Below are positions 11,936 through 23,870 of a stretch of DNA of 64,000 nucleotides, piece by piece. The translations under genes were made by a program, and so were the position numbers. Positions within the stretch are counted from its first letter, which is position 1. The number at the start of each line of letters is the position of its first letter. The stretch covers positions 25,335,001 to 25,399,000 of the forward strand of contig NC_081818.1 in assembly GCF_030704535.1 (NCBI RefSeq), in the 5' to 3' direction. Under the pieces are notes generated by a model. It saw nothing but the letters and a program-made list of their open reading frames with translations. It made no database searches and was not told the DNA's origin. Origin of the DNA: Vitis vinifera. Lineage: Eukaryota > Streptophyta > Magnoliopsida > Vitales > Vitaceae.

Positions 11936-12480
11936 TTTGTTTTATTTATTTATTTATTATTATTTTATTTTCTCTTCTTTTCTTTTTTTTTTTTCTTGTT
12001 TTTTTCTCTCTCCTCTCTCTTTCCACTCTCCCCAACTCCCACATACGGCCACAGAACCTACTCTACCCCCACATTCCTTCATTCTCTCTTTCTTCCCCAT
12101 TTTCTCTCTTTTACTTTTTCTTTCTTTCCTTTATTTCTCCCCCATTTTTCCTTGATATCTTCCCCCACCCGCCCACACTCTCTTCTCCCCTCGTCGTTCC
12201 CTTTCCCTTTCTCCATTTTCTCCTCTCATGTTTTTTCCCAAAGACTTACCCACTCACCCACGCGGCACCTTTTTTTTCCCTTCCATTTTGTGGTTCCTTT
12301 TTTCTTTCCTCTTCCTTTTCTTTCTTTTTTTCCATTTTCCCCACCCAAAACCCATTTCTACCGCCTCACCATCTCCCTCATCCCCCCCTCCCCACCCCTT
12401 TTTTTTTTTTTTTTCATTTTTCTTCCTTTCCCTCTTTGCCCTAAAACCCACAACACCCGAACCCACTGCACCGGGGGTTT
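11936..12480. repeat. Strand-asymmetric polypyrimidine tract
   Basis: About 540 bp that is overwhelmingly C and T on the plus strand. Overlapping ORFs here encode Ser/Phe/Pro-rich low-complexity peptides with no domain, so I regard them as by-products of composition. It lies between the ABCI11-like promoter and the Mutator-like element. Confidence 0.6.
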
Positions 12481-12716
12481 CTAACGGGTGGTAAATTTTT
12501 TATTTGGGTTTGGCCAATTGTGATTGTATTTTGGATATTAACTTGGAAATTTTGAAGTAGAGCCATTGACATGAGGATATTTTTAGGGTTATATTTATTA
12601 ATTTGGATCAATAAACATTTTTATTGGTAAAATTTATTAGACCAAGTTTGATTTTGGACTTGAATTTTTTGGGGTGGGCATATTTCTAGATATTTCCCTC
12701 GGGCTCATTTTTGTTT

Positions 12717-12800
12717 GGGAGAATTACCCTTAAGGGTAGGCTGGGGAAAAAAATTACCGATGAGAATAGGTAAATTTGATAATTCTTCTGAAGGCATAAC
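12717..12800 (+). repeat. Left terminal inverted repeat of the MULE
   Basis: Begins gggagaattacccttaaggg. The first about 38 bp are identical to the reverse complement of the right end. The next 40 bp (taaatttgataatt core) are similar with substitutions. It is preceded by target duplication tttttgttt. Confidence 0.9.
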
Positions 12801-12905
12801 ATTTTTATTAGACCAATTTACCCTCAATTAAATTCTAAAATTATAATTTATAAGGAATTTCCGATCCTGGATCTGATCTCACTGAATAATCCTTGGGGAG
12901 CAATT

Positions 12906-13373
12906 TCACGGGGGAGGCGGAGCGAGCCCTTTATCCAACCCAAACAGAAAATTCGGATTGGTCTCAGAGGCTGCCGTCTGAGGTGAAGAACCTTCTAGAA
13001 GCTGGATCTGCACAGAATTCAGTGCGTCCACGAACCACTGCCGCTCCGATTTGGTCTCGTTGGAACCGAAACTGGTGGATGCAGGAGGGGTTAACTGGAA
13101 GAGAAATAACTTGAGTCTGGCCTGCTTGTTGGATGGGCGGCACAATCAATCGTACTCGAGCATCATGTGTTCAAGATCCTCATCGTTGGTAACCGAGATT
13201 AAAGCGTTGAGATCTTCACCAGGTAACTGATACTTCAAGCACACTTCCCCACTAGTCCAAGGTAAAGTCCTCACAAAGCCTTCCAAATCTATCCCAATCC
13301 AAGTACGATTCTCAACCCGACGCCTGACCCTAGCCCACCCATCCTTGTAGCTTTCTGCAACCGGCATCCTCAA
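12906..13373 (-). pseudogene. Captured PB1-domain (octicosapeptide) host-gene fragment
   Basis: The minus-strand frame contains EVCLKYQLPGEDLNALIS, then DEDLEHMMLEYD. This is the acidic C-terminal half of a plant PB1 domain of the octicosapeptide/Phox/Bem1p family. An in-frame TGA at 13146-13148 follows, and the same frame continues with LKLFLFQ and SERQWFVDALNS, as those proteins do after the PB1 domain. The TGA stands where Arg (CGA) is expected in EYDRL. The N-terminal half of the domain is not recognisable, no partner exon is evident, and the piece sits just inside the MULE terminus. I infer capture of a host sequence. It cannot make a normal protein. Confidence 0.75.
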
Positions 13374-14821
13374 CCCTCACCTCATCCCCAAAGCGATAAT
13401 TTCTTCATTCTCCTCCTCCATTACTCTCCATCTGAAACTATACAGTTGAAAAGACGTTCCACTTTCATTCGACATTGTTGATCTGATCAAATGTAACCCT
13501 CAATCCAAATTTATTTTGGGTTTTAGGATTTTAATAGAGCAATTGAGTCTCATTTCCCAACACTTCTATCTCTAAAACTCTAATTCTTTATTTTGGTTCA
13601 CATATGCAAGTGCTCTGTTTAGGGTTTTTGAGTTCACGTGTTGCAGGTCCTAAAATAATTTTAAGATTTCTAGGCTTTGTTAAAGGACTTGTTTGGGTGT
13701 TTTTTTTGTTTGAGTTCATTTTTAAGAAAAGATTTCTAGGCTACTGATTTTGATTGAGATTACAAAGAATGTGGGTATCGGGTATTTGGGTTTTTGTTTG
13801 AGTTCACGTTTTTTCTTTAATTTTTATTTTCTACTTTCTCAGCATCCAAACAGACCCGCAATTGTTATTAGTGTTGTTGTATTTGCTTGTGTTTGTGATT
13901 AGCTAGAAGATTTGATGATGAATCAACATGGTTTTGTTTAGATGCAATTGGTCTAATTCTGAAACCCATTTGGAATTGGGTTGTGCCAATTTATTTAGTA
14001 TTATGACTGTTGATAGAGGTTGATTTAGGTAATCTGTCTGGATGCCGAGAAGCTGGAGGAAAATATATGAGAAAAAATATTGAATCCTTGAACTCCTTAA
14101 TAAATGTAATCATGGCAGTGGTCAAATTTCTTAGAAAATGCTGTTCTGAGCTACTTTCTTATGTTCTTGGATCCCTAGTTAAACTTGGAATCAACTGAGA
14201 TGTATTTTCTGCTGTTTTGATTCTATTAAAAATCAAAAACAAGTTTGAACATATAATTGATTTTGTTAATTGTAATGTGGGAACTGGTAGTGGACCTCTT
14301 GTTGTGGCAATGGCATGTATGTAACTGTATTTGGGATCACTAATAGTAGTTAAATCAAAATAAATAAGGGTACAATACAAATGCCTTACATTTACAATAC
14401 AATTGCACTAGAAGTACAATATATTACAACATTACTTGATTCATTATACATTTAATTATGACAATTGATTATTTGATATAAATTCCATAGTGTAGTGTGG
14501 AGTATAATACATGGATAAAAGGAAAAAATTATAGATTGGTTTTCTTGTTTTACGTAGATTGTTTTAATCTAATGTATGGTTTGTAATTTTTTTATTACAG
14601 TCTGATGTGGAAAACAAGAGGGGTTCCTTATCTCCAAAATACATATGTGACAATTTATGGAAATATTTCAAAAATACTCGGTTGTGCACATATGAACAGG
14701 TTTTATTTAGTTTAATAAAAGTACTTTGTAGTTGGATATTTTTAAGTATTGTGCAGAAAATACATGAACACAACTAATTTGATAAAATCATTGTTTTTTT
14801 TTTTTTTTTTGTTCCTTTTAG

Positions 14822-15524
14822 TTGTTCATACCAATATGCAGGAAAAATCATTGGTATTTAATCATTTTGAATATTCATGCGAAAAGAATAGAGTTGTTGG
14901 ATTCATTAATTGACGGAAGGAAAAAACGGATGGATGCCTTCATAGAGAAACTGGTAAATATAGTTATAGTCCAATTACTTATGTGAATCGTTGTCATTAT
15001 TTTTTTAAAGATGTCCATATTTATAATTGTATATTGTGTTAAGGTGAACGTTTTGTCAACTGTCATTGGGATTCAAGAAAGAAGACCATCAGTGGACATG
15101 ACAGAATTTGAATTTGTTGTTCCAGAAGTTGTCCAACAATTGAATCCGTAAGTTGCAAGATTTGTATTCCTCTTTAACTATGGAAAGCAAATCGGGTTAT
15201 AAATTTACTAATTTGATACCCAATTGACTTATAATTTCCTTAATTACTATTTGCAGAACGGATTGTGGCATATTTGTAATCAAGTTTATGCAATTATGGA
15301 GTAACCGTGGAATTTCTCGTGCAATTGCAAATGTATTATATTGTGGTGAATAAAATATATATATATATATTTTTTTTATGATCATGAATTTTTCTTAATA
15401 TTATATTATATACTCTTTTGTACAGGACAATGTCATAAAGTACAGGGAAAAACTCCTAATACAACTGATAATGTTTCCAGAAAATGAAGTCAAGGAAAAT
15501 GTCTACCAGGCTATGGATCAGTGA
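14822..15524 (+). CDS. ULP1-like SUMO-protease (C48) domain exons carried by the MULE
   Basis: Four exons join in phase with GT-AG borders: 14822-14953, 15044-15147, 15257-15332 and 15426-15524 (TGA). They encode 136 residues of a C48 cysteine-protease core. The catalytic residues can be seen: His in RKNHWYLIIL (14849-14851), Asp in LLDSL (14900-14902), the oxyanion Gln in VVQQLNP, and Cys in TDCGIFVIKF (15264-15266). No stop or frameshift interrupts these exons. Upstream coding sequence is uncertain; a possible exon at 14601-14698 (GSLSPKYICDNLWKYF) may belong. In cells such proteases cut SUMO conjugates. In MULEs they are thought to be transduplicated genes of unclear benefit. The start of the protein is not determined. 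Confidence 0.8.
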
Positions 15525-16162
15525 TGTTGTAATTTTTTTGGTTTATAGTTGTTGATATTTTTTTATAGTCTGATGGAGTTCCATTTCCAAATTTACTAGT
15601 CTGATATTTTTTTACAAATTGGCTTACATCAACTAATTTGTTTGGAACTCATAGCTGCTACTATTTATTAATAATTATTGTTATGCCATCATTTGTTTGT
15701 GATTTTCAAATTTCTCTGAATTGCTGTAGGCATTGCATTGTCAACTCATCTTTTCTCAAACTCCATGGTATCAAAATGATATCACACATTGATAACTCCA
15801 ACGCATCAATGATAGGCCAATCTGGGATAACTTAGCTTAGCTACTTGGGTGATCAATTTTTTTTTTTTTTGTCTGCCAAAGCAGAATTGAAATAACAACA
15901 TCAAGAACAAAACAAAAAGACTGTCATATTTGTTGTACCTCACAAAGTTTGGGATCAGATTGACGTGCAAAAAATATTCAACATGACAAAAAAACCATTA
16001 AGCATATGCTAACCTGTTTGAATCTCTCATCATTTCCCAAACTCCAAAATATGAGATTGATTTCATAATTATATTGTCATACAATGAGAAATCTAACCCA
16101 TAAAATAAACACACAATGAGGTCTATTATTATAACTCCAACAACATAAAATTGCACAATCAC

Positions 16163-16916
16163 TGATTCATTGTAGTGATTACTATCGAAAAGTGCTATTT
16201 TGTAGACCTAATTATAAGGGTTTTAAGCACCTTTGAGTAGTAATCATATTCATTTAACCCAATTAATTCATTAAGCTCCTTAGTAATTAGTTCTAACCAT
16301 TTTTAGTGGCAAGTTTACATGTTTTTCATCAGCTTATGAACCAATTCAAGCATGCCAATTGATGGAGGAGCTACTTGGGCGAGTTAAGCAAGGATTTTGG
16401 ACGTTTACAGGCTTGAATTTCAAGTGGAAACACACGCACAAGCAATGGGAACACCATTTTGCAAGGGAAGGCAATTCACCTTGCCAAAATTTCGCAAGGG
16501 GATTTTCCTCATGGTGTGAAATTTGGCCATTTCGCACCATGAAGAACCCACCTTGCGAAATTTCGCAAGGTGGATTTAGGCACCTTGCGAAATGCCAAAT
16601 TTCACAAGGTGGCTTTTCACCTTGCGAAATTTGGACCTTTCATCTTCCCCCTTTGCGAAATGCCTTTGAAATCCCCTATTTTGAGACGTTGTTGATGATA
16701 TTCCACTGCCGGTTCTCCAAGATATTTTGCTTGACTTTTAGCTTTGTAAATACCTATTTTACCCTTGTAATCAACCAATGAAAAGGTTGCTTTTGTAATA
16801 GCTCTTGTAATTTAGCTTTTTATTGTCTTTAAATAGAGGTGAAGAGCCTCAGACACGATCATCTTGTAACCTGTAACTTTATAACTTATAAGAGCACTTT
16901 ATAAGTTACAAGATAT
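16163..16916. mobile_element. Probable solo LTR inside the MULE
   Basis: 754 bp bounded by ATCAC on both sides (16158-16162 and 16917-16921), a candidate 5-bp target duplication. It starts TGATTCATTG and ends in ACAAGATAT, so the 3' end lacks the usual CA. The interior contains repeated ccttgcgaaat motifs, including a 26-bp perfect palindrome at 16548-16573. A promoter-like tail (tttaaatagaggtgaagagcc) resembles the R region of LTRs. I see no retroelement genes. The boundaries are inferred. Confidence 0.5.
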
Positions 16917-16925
16917 ATCACTTAC

Positions 16926-17281
16926 CAATAATCATTTTGCACATTGACTATACCTCCTTCAACTTCTACTCTTCGAGTCCGTTTTAATACATAAATACGA
17001 GCATAATCATAACTATGGGATAACATCATATGCATGTCCTCATCATCATCCAACTGTTGAAGTGCAGATGGATCAAACTCAAGGGTGTAATGAAATGTAT
17101 ATCCATTTGAATTAATATCCAACCGTTCACATGCCTTTGAAACAAATTCAGCATATGACATCCTTTGTCCAATGTACATGCCTTTTTGTTGTCCACCCTT
17201 GTATTGTATTTGTTTATCCTCCTTAGGTACAATCTCCCCTCCTTCATGAAGGTAGCCATAAATGAAATTTTCCAAGTCCAT
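16926..17281 (-). pseudogene. N-terminal exon of a MuDR-type transposase, rest missing
   Basis: From ATG 17281 the exon encodes 118 codons, including MDLENFIYGYLHEGGEIV, QRMSYAEFVSKACERLDI and an acidic DDDEDMHMML segment. This is the N-terminal domain found ahead of the MULE transposase core. The exon ends at a good donor (TTG|GTAAGTGAT). The intron is interrupted 8 bp further on by the probable solo LTR. I find no minus-strand coding sequence for the DDE core between 15540 and 16160, so the transposase is truncated. It may still be transcribed. Confidence 0.65.
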
Positions 17282-17330
17282 TTACCAATTCAGAAGTATG
17301 TCTTCCTTCACCGACAATCAAATCAATCTA

Positions 17331-20290
17331 TTTCACAATATTACAATCAATGAAAATTTTACAACAAATACAAAATAAACAAATGAAAAGTATAATCAAT
17401 TGAGACATATTTTATATAATAAATAACAATATTTGTTGTATATTATACATGTTAGGGATATGCCAAAGAACCCATAATTGCCCAGTTTCATAAGAAATTT
17501 GACATTTTTAAAATTTTACCTTATCGTAATGTATCGTAATGTTATTGTATTTGTATTGTAATTGTACTGTATTTTTATTATACCTCTATATTTTTATATA
17601 AAAAAAATTAATTTTATAGATTTTTTTTTTATCCATCATTGGAATATCATCAACAACTATTTCACAATATTACAATCAATGAAAATTTTACAACAAATAC
17701 AAAATAAACAAATGAAAATTATAATCAATTGAGAGACCTATTTTATATAATAAATAACAATATTTTTTGTATATTATACATGTTAGGGATATGCCAAAGA
17801 ACCCATAATTGCCCAGTTTCATAAGAAATTTGACATTTTCAAAATTTTACCTTATCGTAATGTATCGCAATGTTATTGTAGTTGTATTGTAATTGTACTG
17901 TATTTTTATTATACTTCTATATTTTTATATAAAAAAAATTAATTTTATAGATTTTTTTTTATCCATCATTGGATTATCATCAACAACTATTTCACAATAT
18001 TACAATCAATGAAAATTTTACAACGAATACAAAATAAACAAATGAAAATTATAATCAATTGAGACATATTTTATATAATAAATAACAATATTTGTTGTAA
18101 ATTATACATGTTAGGGATATGCCAAAGAACCCATAATTGCCCAGTTTCATAAGAAATTTGACATTTTCAAAATTTTACCTTATCGTAATGTATCGTAATG
18201 TTATTGTATTTGTATTGTAATTGTACTGTATTTTTATTATACCTCTATATTTTTATATTAAAAAAAATTAATTTTATAGATTTTTTTTTATCCATCATTG
18301 GATTATCATCAGCAACTATTTCACAATATTACAATCAATGAAAATTTTACAACGAATACAAAATAAACAAATGAAAATTATAATCAATTGAGAGACATAT
18401 TTTATATAATAAATAACAATATTTCTTGTATATTATATATGTTAGGGATATGCCAAAGAACCCATAATTGCCCAGTTTCATAAGAAATTTGACATTTTCA
18501 AAATTTTACCTTATCGTAATGTATCGCAATGTTATTGTAGTTGTATTGTAATTGTACTATATTTTTATTATACCTCTATATTTTTATATAAAAAAAATTA
18601 ATTTTATAGATTTTTTTTTATCCATCGTTGGATTATCATCAACAACTATTTCACAATATTACAATCAATGAAAATTTTACAACGAATACAAAATAAACAA
18701 ATGAAAATTATAATCAATTGAGACATATTTTATATAATAAATAACAATATTTGTTGTAAATTATACATGTTAGGGATATGCCAAAGAACCCATAATTGCC
18801 CAGTTTCATAAGAAATTTGACATTTTTAAAATTTTACCTTATCGTAATGTATCGTAATGTTATTGTATTTGTATTGTAATTGTACTGTATTTTTATTATA
18901 TCTCTATATTTTTATATAAAAAAAATTAATTTTATAGATTTTTTTTTATCCATCATTGGATTATCATCAACAACTATTTCACAATATTACAATCAATGAA
19001 AATTTTACAACGAATACAAAATAAACAAATAAAAATTATAATCAATTGAGAGACATATTTTATATAATAAATAACAATATTTGTTGTATATTATACATAT
19101 TAGGGATATGCCAAAGAACCCATAATTGCCCAGTTTCATAAGAAATTTGACATTTTCAAAATTTTACCTTATCGTAATGTATCGCAATGTTATTGTAGTT
19201 GTATTGTAATTGTACTGTATTTTTATTATACCTCTATATTTTTATATAAAAAAAATTAATTTTATAGATTTTTTTTTATCCATCGTTGGATTATCATCAA
19301 CAACTATTTCACAATATTACAATCAATGAAAATTTTACAACGAATACAAAATAAACAAATGCAAATTATAATCAATTGAGACATATTTTATATAATAAAT
19401 AACAATATTTGTTGTAAATTATACATGTTAAGGATATGCCAAAGAACCCATAATTGCCCAGTTTCATAAGAAATTTGACATTTTTAAAATTTTACCTTAT
19501 CGTAATGTATCGTAATGTTATTGTATTTGTATTGTAATTGTACTGTATTTTTATTATACCTCTATATTTTTATATAAAAAAAATTAATTTTATAGATTTT
19601 TTTTTATCCATCATTGAAATATCATCAACAACTATTTCACAATATTACAATCAATGAAAATTTTACAACGAATACAAAATAAACAAATGAAAATTATAAT
19701 CAATTGAGAGACATATTTTATATAATAAATAACAATATTTTTTGTATATTATACATGTTAGGGATATGCCAAAGAACCCATAATTGCCCAGTTTCATAAG
19801 AAATTTGACATTTTCAAAATTTTACCTTATCGTAATGTATCGCAATGTTATTGTAGTTGTATTGTAATTGTACTGTATTTTTATTATACCTCTATATTTT
19901 TATATAAAAAAAATTAATTTTATAGATTTTTTTTTATCCATCATTGGATTATCATCAACAACTATTTCACAATATTACAATCAATGAAAATTTTACAACG
20001 AATACAAAATAAACAAATGAAAATTATAATCAATTGAGACATATTTTATATAATAAATAACAATATTTGTTGTAAATTATACATGTTAGGGATATGCCAA
20101 AGAACTCATAATTGCCCAGTTTCATAAGAAATTTGACATTTTCAAAATTTTACCTTATCGTAATGTATCGTAATGTTATTGTATTTGTATTGTAATTGTA
20201 CTGTATTTTTATTATACCTCTATATTTTTATATAAAAAAAATTAATTTTATAGATTTTTTTTTATCCATCATTGGATTATCATCAACAAC
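17331..20290. repeat. Tandem array of nine ~329-bp monomers in alternating A-B order
   Basis: The phrase tttcacaatattacaatcaa recurs at 17331, 17660, 17990, 18319, 18649, 18977, 19307, 19635 and 19965, spaced 328-330 bp. Odd copies read ...ttgagacatatt... and ...tcgtaatgttattgtattt. Even copies read ...ttgagagac... and ...tcgcaatgttattgtagtt. The true period is therefore a ~659-bp dimer, present about 4.5 times. A decayed tenth monomer follows at 20300-20515 (related gccaattcagtt... and gtaatgtatcataatg motifs). No ORF is conserved across units. Confidence 0.97.
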
Positions 20291-20515
20291 TTCATGTATT
20301 GAAATTACAATAGTGTATTTTTATTGTTGTTTTTTTTTATAATTTTGGCTTGCAAGGATGCTTTATGATAGAAATACAATATGATAGCCTAGAAATGCCA
20401 ATTCAGTTAAAAATAATTCAATATTTTGTCATTTTGGTATATTGTAATGTATCATAATGTTAATATTTTTTCATTGTAACTATATTGCATTTGTATTGTA
20501 GTTATACTTTATAAC

Positions 20516-21357
20516 TGAAATAATGGTTCTTTTACACAACCTTCAAACTACTAGGCATTCGACTCATCATACCAAAATAATACTTATACAAAAAGGTAAC
20601 AAATTTATAACAAAAATATAGTGATCTTAACTCTTTAACAAATTCATAATAAAAGACAAAGTGGTCTCGTACAAAGGGGATTTCAGTTTTCAGTGACAAT
20701 CCAAATATGTTTATAAATACACAAACAAAGTGGTCCCAAACAAGCATGAAACAACTGAGAACATTTTTTCTTCAATCATGTCAAAAAGTCTTAACAACAA
20801 AACTAAAGTGCAAACCTTTTCAATGGAAATTAATAATAATCATATCAAACAACCCACCCAGAAAATAAATTAAAAATAAAAACACATCTTCAATATGACC
20901 TAAATAATATAAAAAAATTCAAAATAATAAATTTAAATAACATTTAAAAAAAATGTAATTTCTTTCTCAAAACCTCATTCAATATTTCAGATCTAATATC
21001 TTACAGCTACATTGTTAAAATTATTAACTTTTCCTTCATTCAATCCGATTTTTAAATTATTTATTTATTTTTCCATAAACTGACGTTTTTTTTTGTATTA
21101 AAAAAAAAAAACTGACATTTAATGGATTTCTTGCTAGATTCACAAAAAAAAAAAAACAAGTTTTGTGTATCGGTTGCAGAGAATGACCTGAAGTGCGCAC
21201 CTTTTTCCTTTCCCATTTTTCTTCTACAACTCGGCTCCAGGTAGGTTAAAGAAAGGGAGAATAAACTCTTTTTTATTTTCTGTTGCTTTTCACTTATTAA
21301 GGGTAGTATTGGCATTTAAAAAAAATAAAGTCTTTGGAGGAATTATCATAATTTTAC
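20516..21357. other. MULE right subterminal region; no gene seen
   Basis: AT-rich sequence between the repeat array and the right terminal repeat, with poly-A/T runs near 21090-21150. Short ORFs here show no domain. Confidence 0.6.
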
Positions 21358-21440
21358 CCTACCCTTTACAATAATTATCAAATTTACCCACCCTCATTGA
21401 TCATTTTTTTCCCCAGCCTACCCTTAAGGGTAATTCTCCC
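21358..21440 (-). repeat. Right terminal inverted repeat of the MULE
   Basis: Reverse complement of the left end, finishing taattctccc at 21440. It is followed directly by the second copy of the 9-bp target duplication tttttgttt at 21441-21449. Confidence 0.9.
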
Positions 21441-21471
21441 TTTTTGTTTTGCATGTGTCATTCCACTATTG

Positions 21472-21525
21472 GTATAGGTATTATGTATTGGTATTGGTAT
21501 TGGTATTGGTATCGGTATTATGTTG
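21472..21525. repeat. TATTGG hexanucleotide microsatellite
   Basis: Imperfect repeats of tattgg/ttggta, including four consecutive units near 21490-21512, lie just outside the right target duplication of the MULE. Confidence 0.8.
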
Positions 21526-21939
21526 GTTGAATATGAATTTATAACATGTGAAGAACCAAATTTCATGGAATAAAAGGAGACTCGAAAAAGTTATAAATTG
21601 GACATTGAGCTTGTTGTATATTTGTTTGGGTTCATATTTAATTTCCATGTTTTTATTTAATTTTATTTTTTATTGATTCTTGTAAATATTCCATGTATAT
21701 ATTTTTATTGAATGTATGTAGAATTGAATAGTTGATAACATAGAAATTTTGTTTTAGTAAAAGAAATAGTTCAGTAATTATGTTTTAATAAAAATAATAG
21801 TTCAAAAAAATTCATAAAATATAGTTTTTAATAAATAAATAAAAGTAAATTGTTTTTCATAACTATTATTGAAAAATTTATTTGTTTAATAAAAATTTTC
21901 CAAAAAAATTGTTTTGAAAATAAATTTGCCTACTCAATT

Positions 21940-21943
<4 letters not shown>

Positions 21944-21995
<52 letters not shown>
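21944..21995. repeat. (TA)n microsatellite, about 26 units
   Basis: Uninterrupted alternating TA over about 51 bases, between AT-rich unique sequence. Confidence 0.95.
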
Positions 21996-22000
<5 letters not shown>

Positions 22001-23870
22001 AATTGTCCAAAAATTTTATTTTTTTTTAAACAAATTCTATTTCCTTAGTTAGGATAGGATTAAAAGTCCCTTCTCTTAAATAATTCTTTTTTATAAAAAT
22101 GGAATTTGCAAATTAAAGTTGTAGAAATAATTTTTTTAATAAAATTGGATTGAAAATATTTCTTTTTGTAAATAAATTAATTCATTTGTAAGTAAAATCA
22201 AATTGTAATATTTTTGTAAATAATTTTTGTTGTCAAATTGAAATTTTGTGAAAAATTATTTTGATAAAATAAGTGTAGATAATTTTCTTGAAAATAAAAA
22301 TTGCATCAAATCATTTATTGAAAATAAATTGAAAGTTTTTATTTGTAAATAAATAAATTGAAATCATTAATTAGAAATAACCTTCTTTGGAATTTCATGG
22401 AAAAATAATTTTTGAATCATTGTTTTAATCAGTTTTAAAAAAAATCAATTTTCATATTTCTCTTGTCATTTATTTTGTATATAATTGTAATTTGTTAACC
22501 ATTTGTTTCATAAACTTTATGCGGAAATAAATATTTAAAAAAACAATTTTGGATGCATAAAACAAAATAAATGAAAGTACTAAAATAATGATTATATTTT
22601 TACCTTGATCCATGATACCAATAACACTTTTAAAGTGAGATTGAGTCATCTTATGAATTATATTGTTAAGGTCTTCAACTCACTACTCTCATATAGTGGA
22701 TAGGTCACTGGTGTAGTATATGTTGTTAAAAATAAAACAAAAAAAAAGACATAAAAATGAGAGTGTGACTTGGTATCTTAACTTATAAAAATTGTACATC
22801 TCTTAGTCTTCCCATAAAAAACTATATGGGAGTTATACTCATTATTTACACCTATTATGTACAAATTAATGAGTAATGATGCGTTATTAGCTTGAATGCG
22901 TCTCTTTAATTGTTAGGTTATATTTTTCCATTTTCCTCCATTACTCATAAACATAATGTGCCAAATAAATTTCATAATGATGGGGTTACAAAAGTTGTAA
23001 CACTATATTTATATAAATTAAATTTTCTAACTCCCCATTTATAATTTGAGTCTTCCCTAAAACTCTTGGATACTCAATCAATTGATTCACCTACTTATCA
23101 ATTGATACCTTTAAATAATATTTACACAAATGTAATTATATATGGCTACGCATTATAGGAAAAAAGCTAACAATTAATTATCATGACTCCATCAATTCGT
23201 TTAGTAGAAACCGTAAGTATACTAGTTTAGAGGGGTGTTATTGCTTTTCACCGTACATTCCCGATAGGTAACCTGACTCTCAAATCTAAACTTGGTTTTT
23301 GTAAACATGTATTTTATAAATAAGGAATCATGTTAAGGTTTCATTTCTTATTTTGTTTTTCTCTTTTAAAAATAAACTAAAATAAGTGACGATTCCAACT
23401 TTTTTTCAAAAATCAAAATTTTTTTTTTCATAATAAAAAGCGAGTTTCATCGTTTCAAGTAGGGATGTATGTGAAAAATGCAAATCTACAATTAGTTATT
23501 TAAAAATAATAAAGTTTATTAAAAAAATTATTTAATAATTTAAAATTTTAAATGTTTTTGCTACAAAATTGACCAAAATTATTGAAAATTTTTCATTGAG
23601 ATTTCTTACTATATTTCTAATTCTTTTGAAAAAAAAAACTTTAAATGTTAAAACTTTTTTTATTAATATTGTTGACACTTTATATTTAAGGTCTAAAATT
23701 GCTTAATTTGTCGAATATGAATGACTTTTAAAAAAGAAATAATGACTTAATATTTCAAATGATCACCAAGTAAAACAAAGATTCTCCCCTCATGGTTTAT
23801 AGATTAGCATTATACCATATCAATTAAATACGTTAAAGTCTGCAAAGCCTAATTAAAAGTTTGGGAAAAT

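Larger units (their letters stand above)
12717..21440. mobile_element. Mutator-like element (MULE), 8.7 kb, gene-capturing and non-autonomous
   Basis: The left end 12717 onward (gggagaattacccttaaggg, then taggctggggaaaaaaa) recurs as its reverse complement ending at 21440. The first ~38 bp are identical and similarity continues to about 80 bp. Both ends are flanked by the same 9-bp sequence tttttgttt (12708-12716 and 21441-21449), the target-duplication length expected of Mutator. Inside are a PB1 gene fragment, a ULP1-like protease exon set, the N-terminal exon of a MuDR-type protein, a probable solo LTR and a long tandem array. No DDE transposase domain is recognisable, so it must rely on a partner for mobility. 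ULP1-carrying MULEs are known in plants (Kaonashi-type). Confidence 0.93.

Noticed and set aside
11996..12484. 162-codon open frame in the CT-rich tract
   Set aside because: Composition alone (poly-pyrimidine) keeps several frames open. The peptides are low-complexity Ser/Phe/Pro with no domain, and overlapping frames are equally long.
14010..14198. 62-codon plus-strand ORF in the MULE
   Set aside because: No similarity to ULP1, transposase or a host domain could be seen. It could be an upstream exon, but the evidence is too thin.
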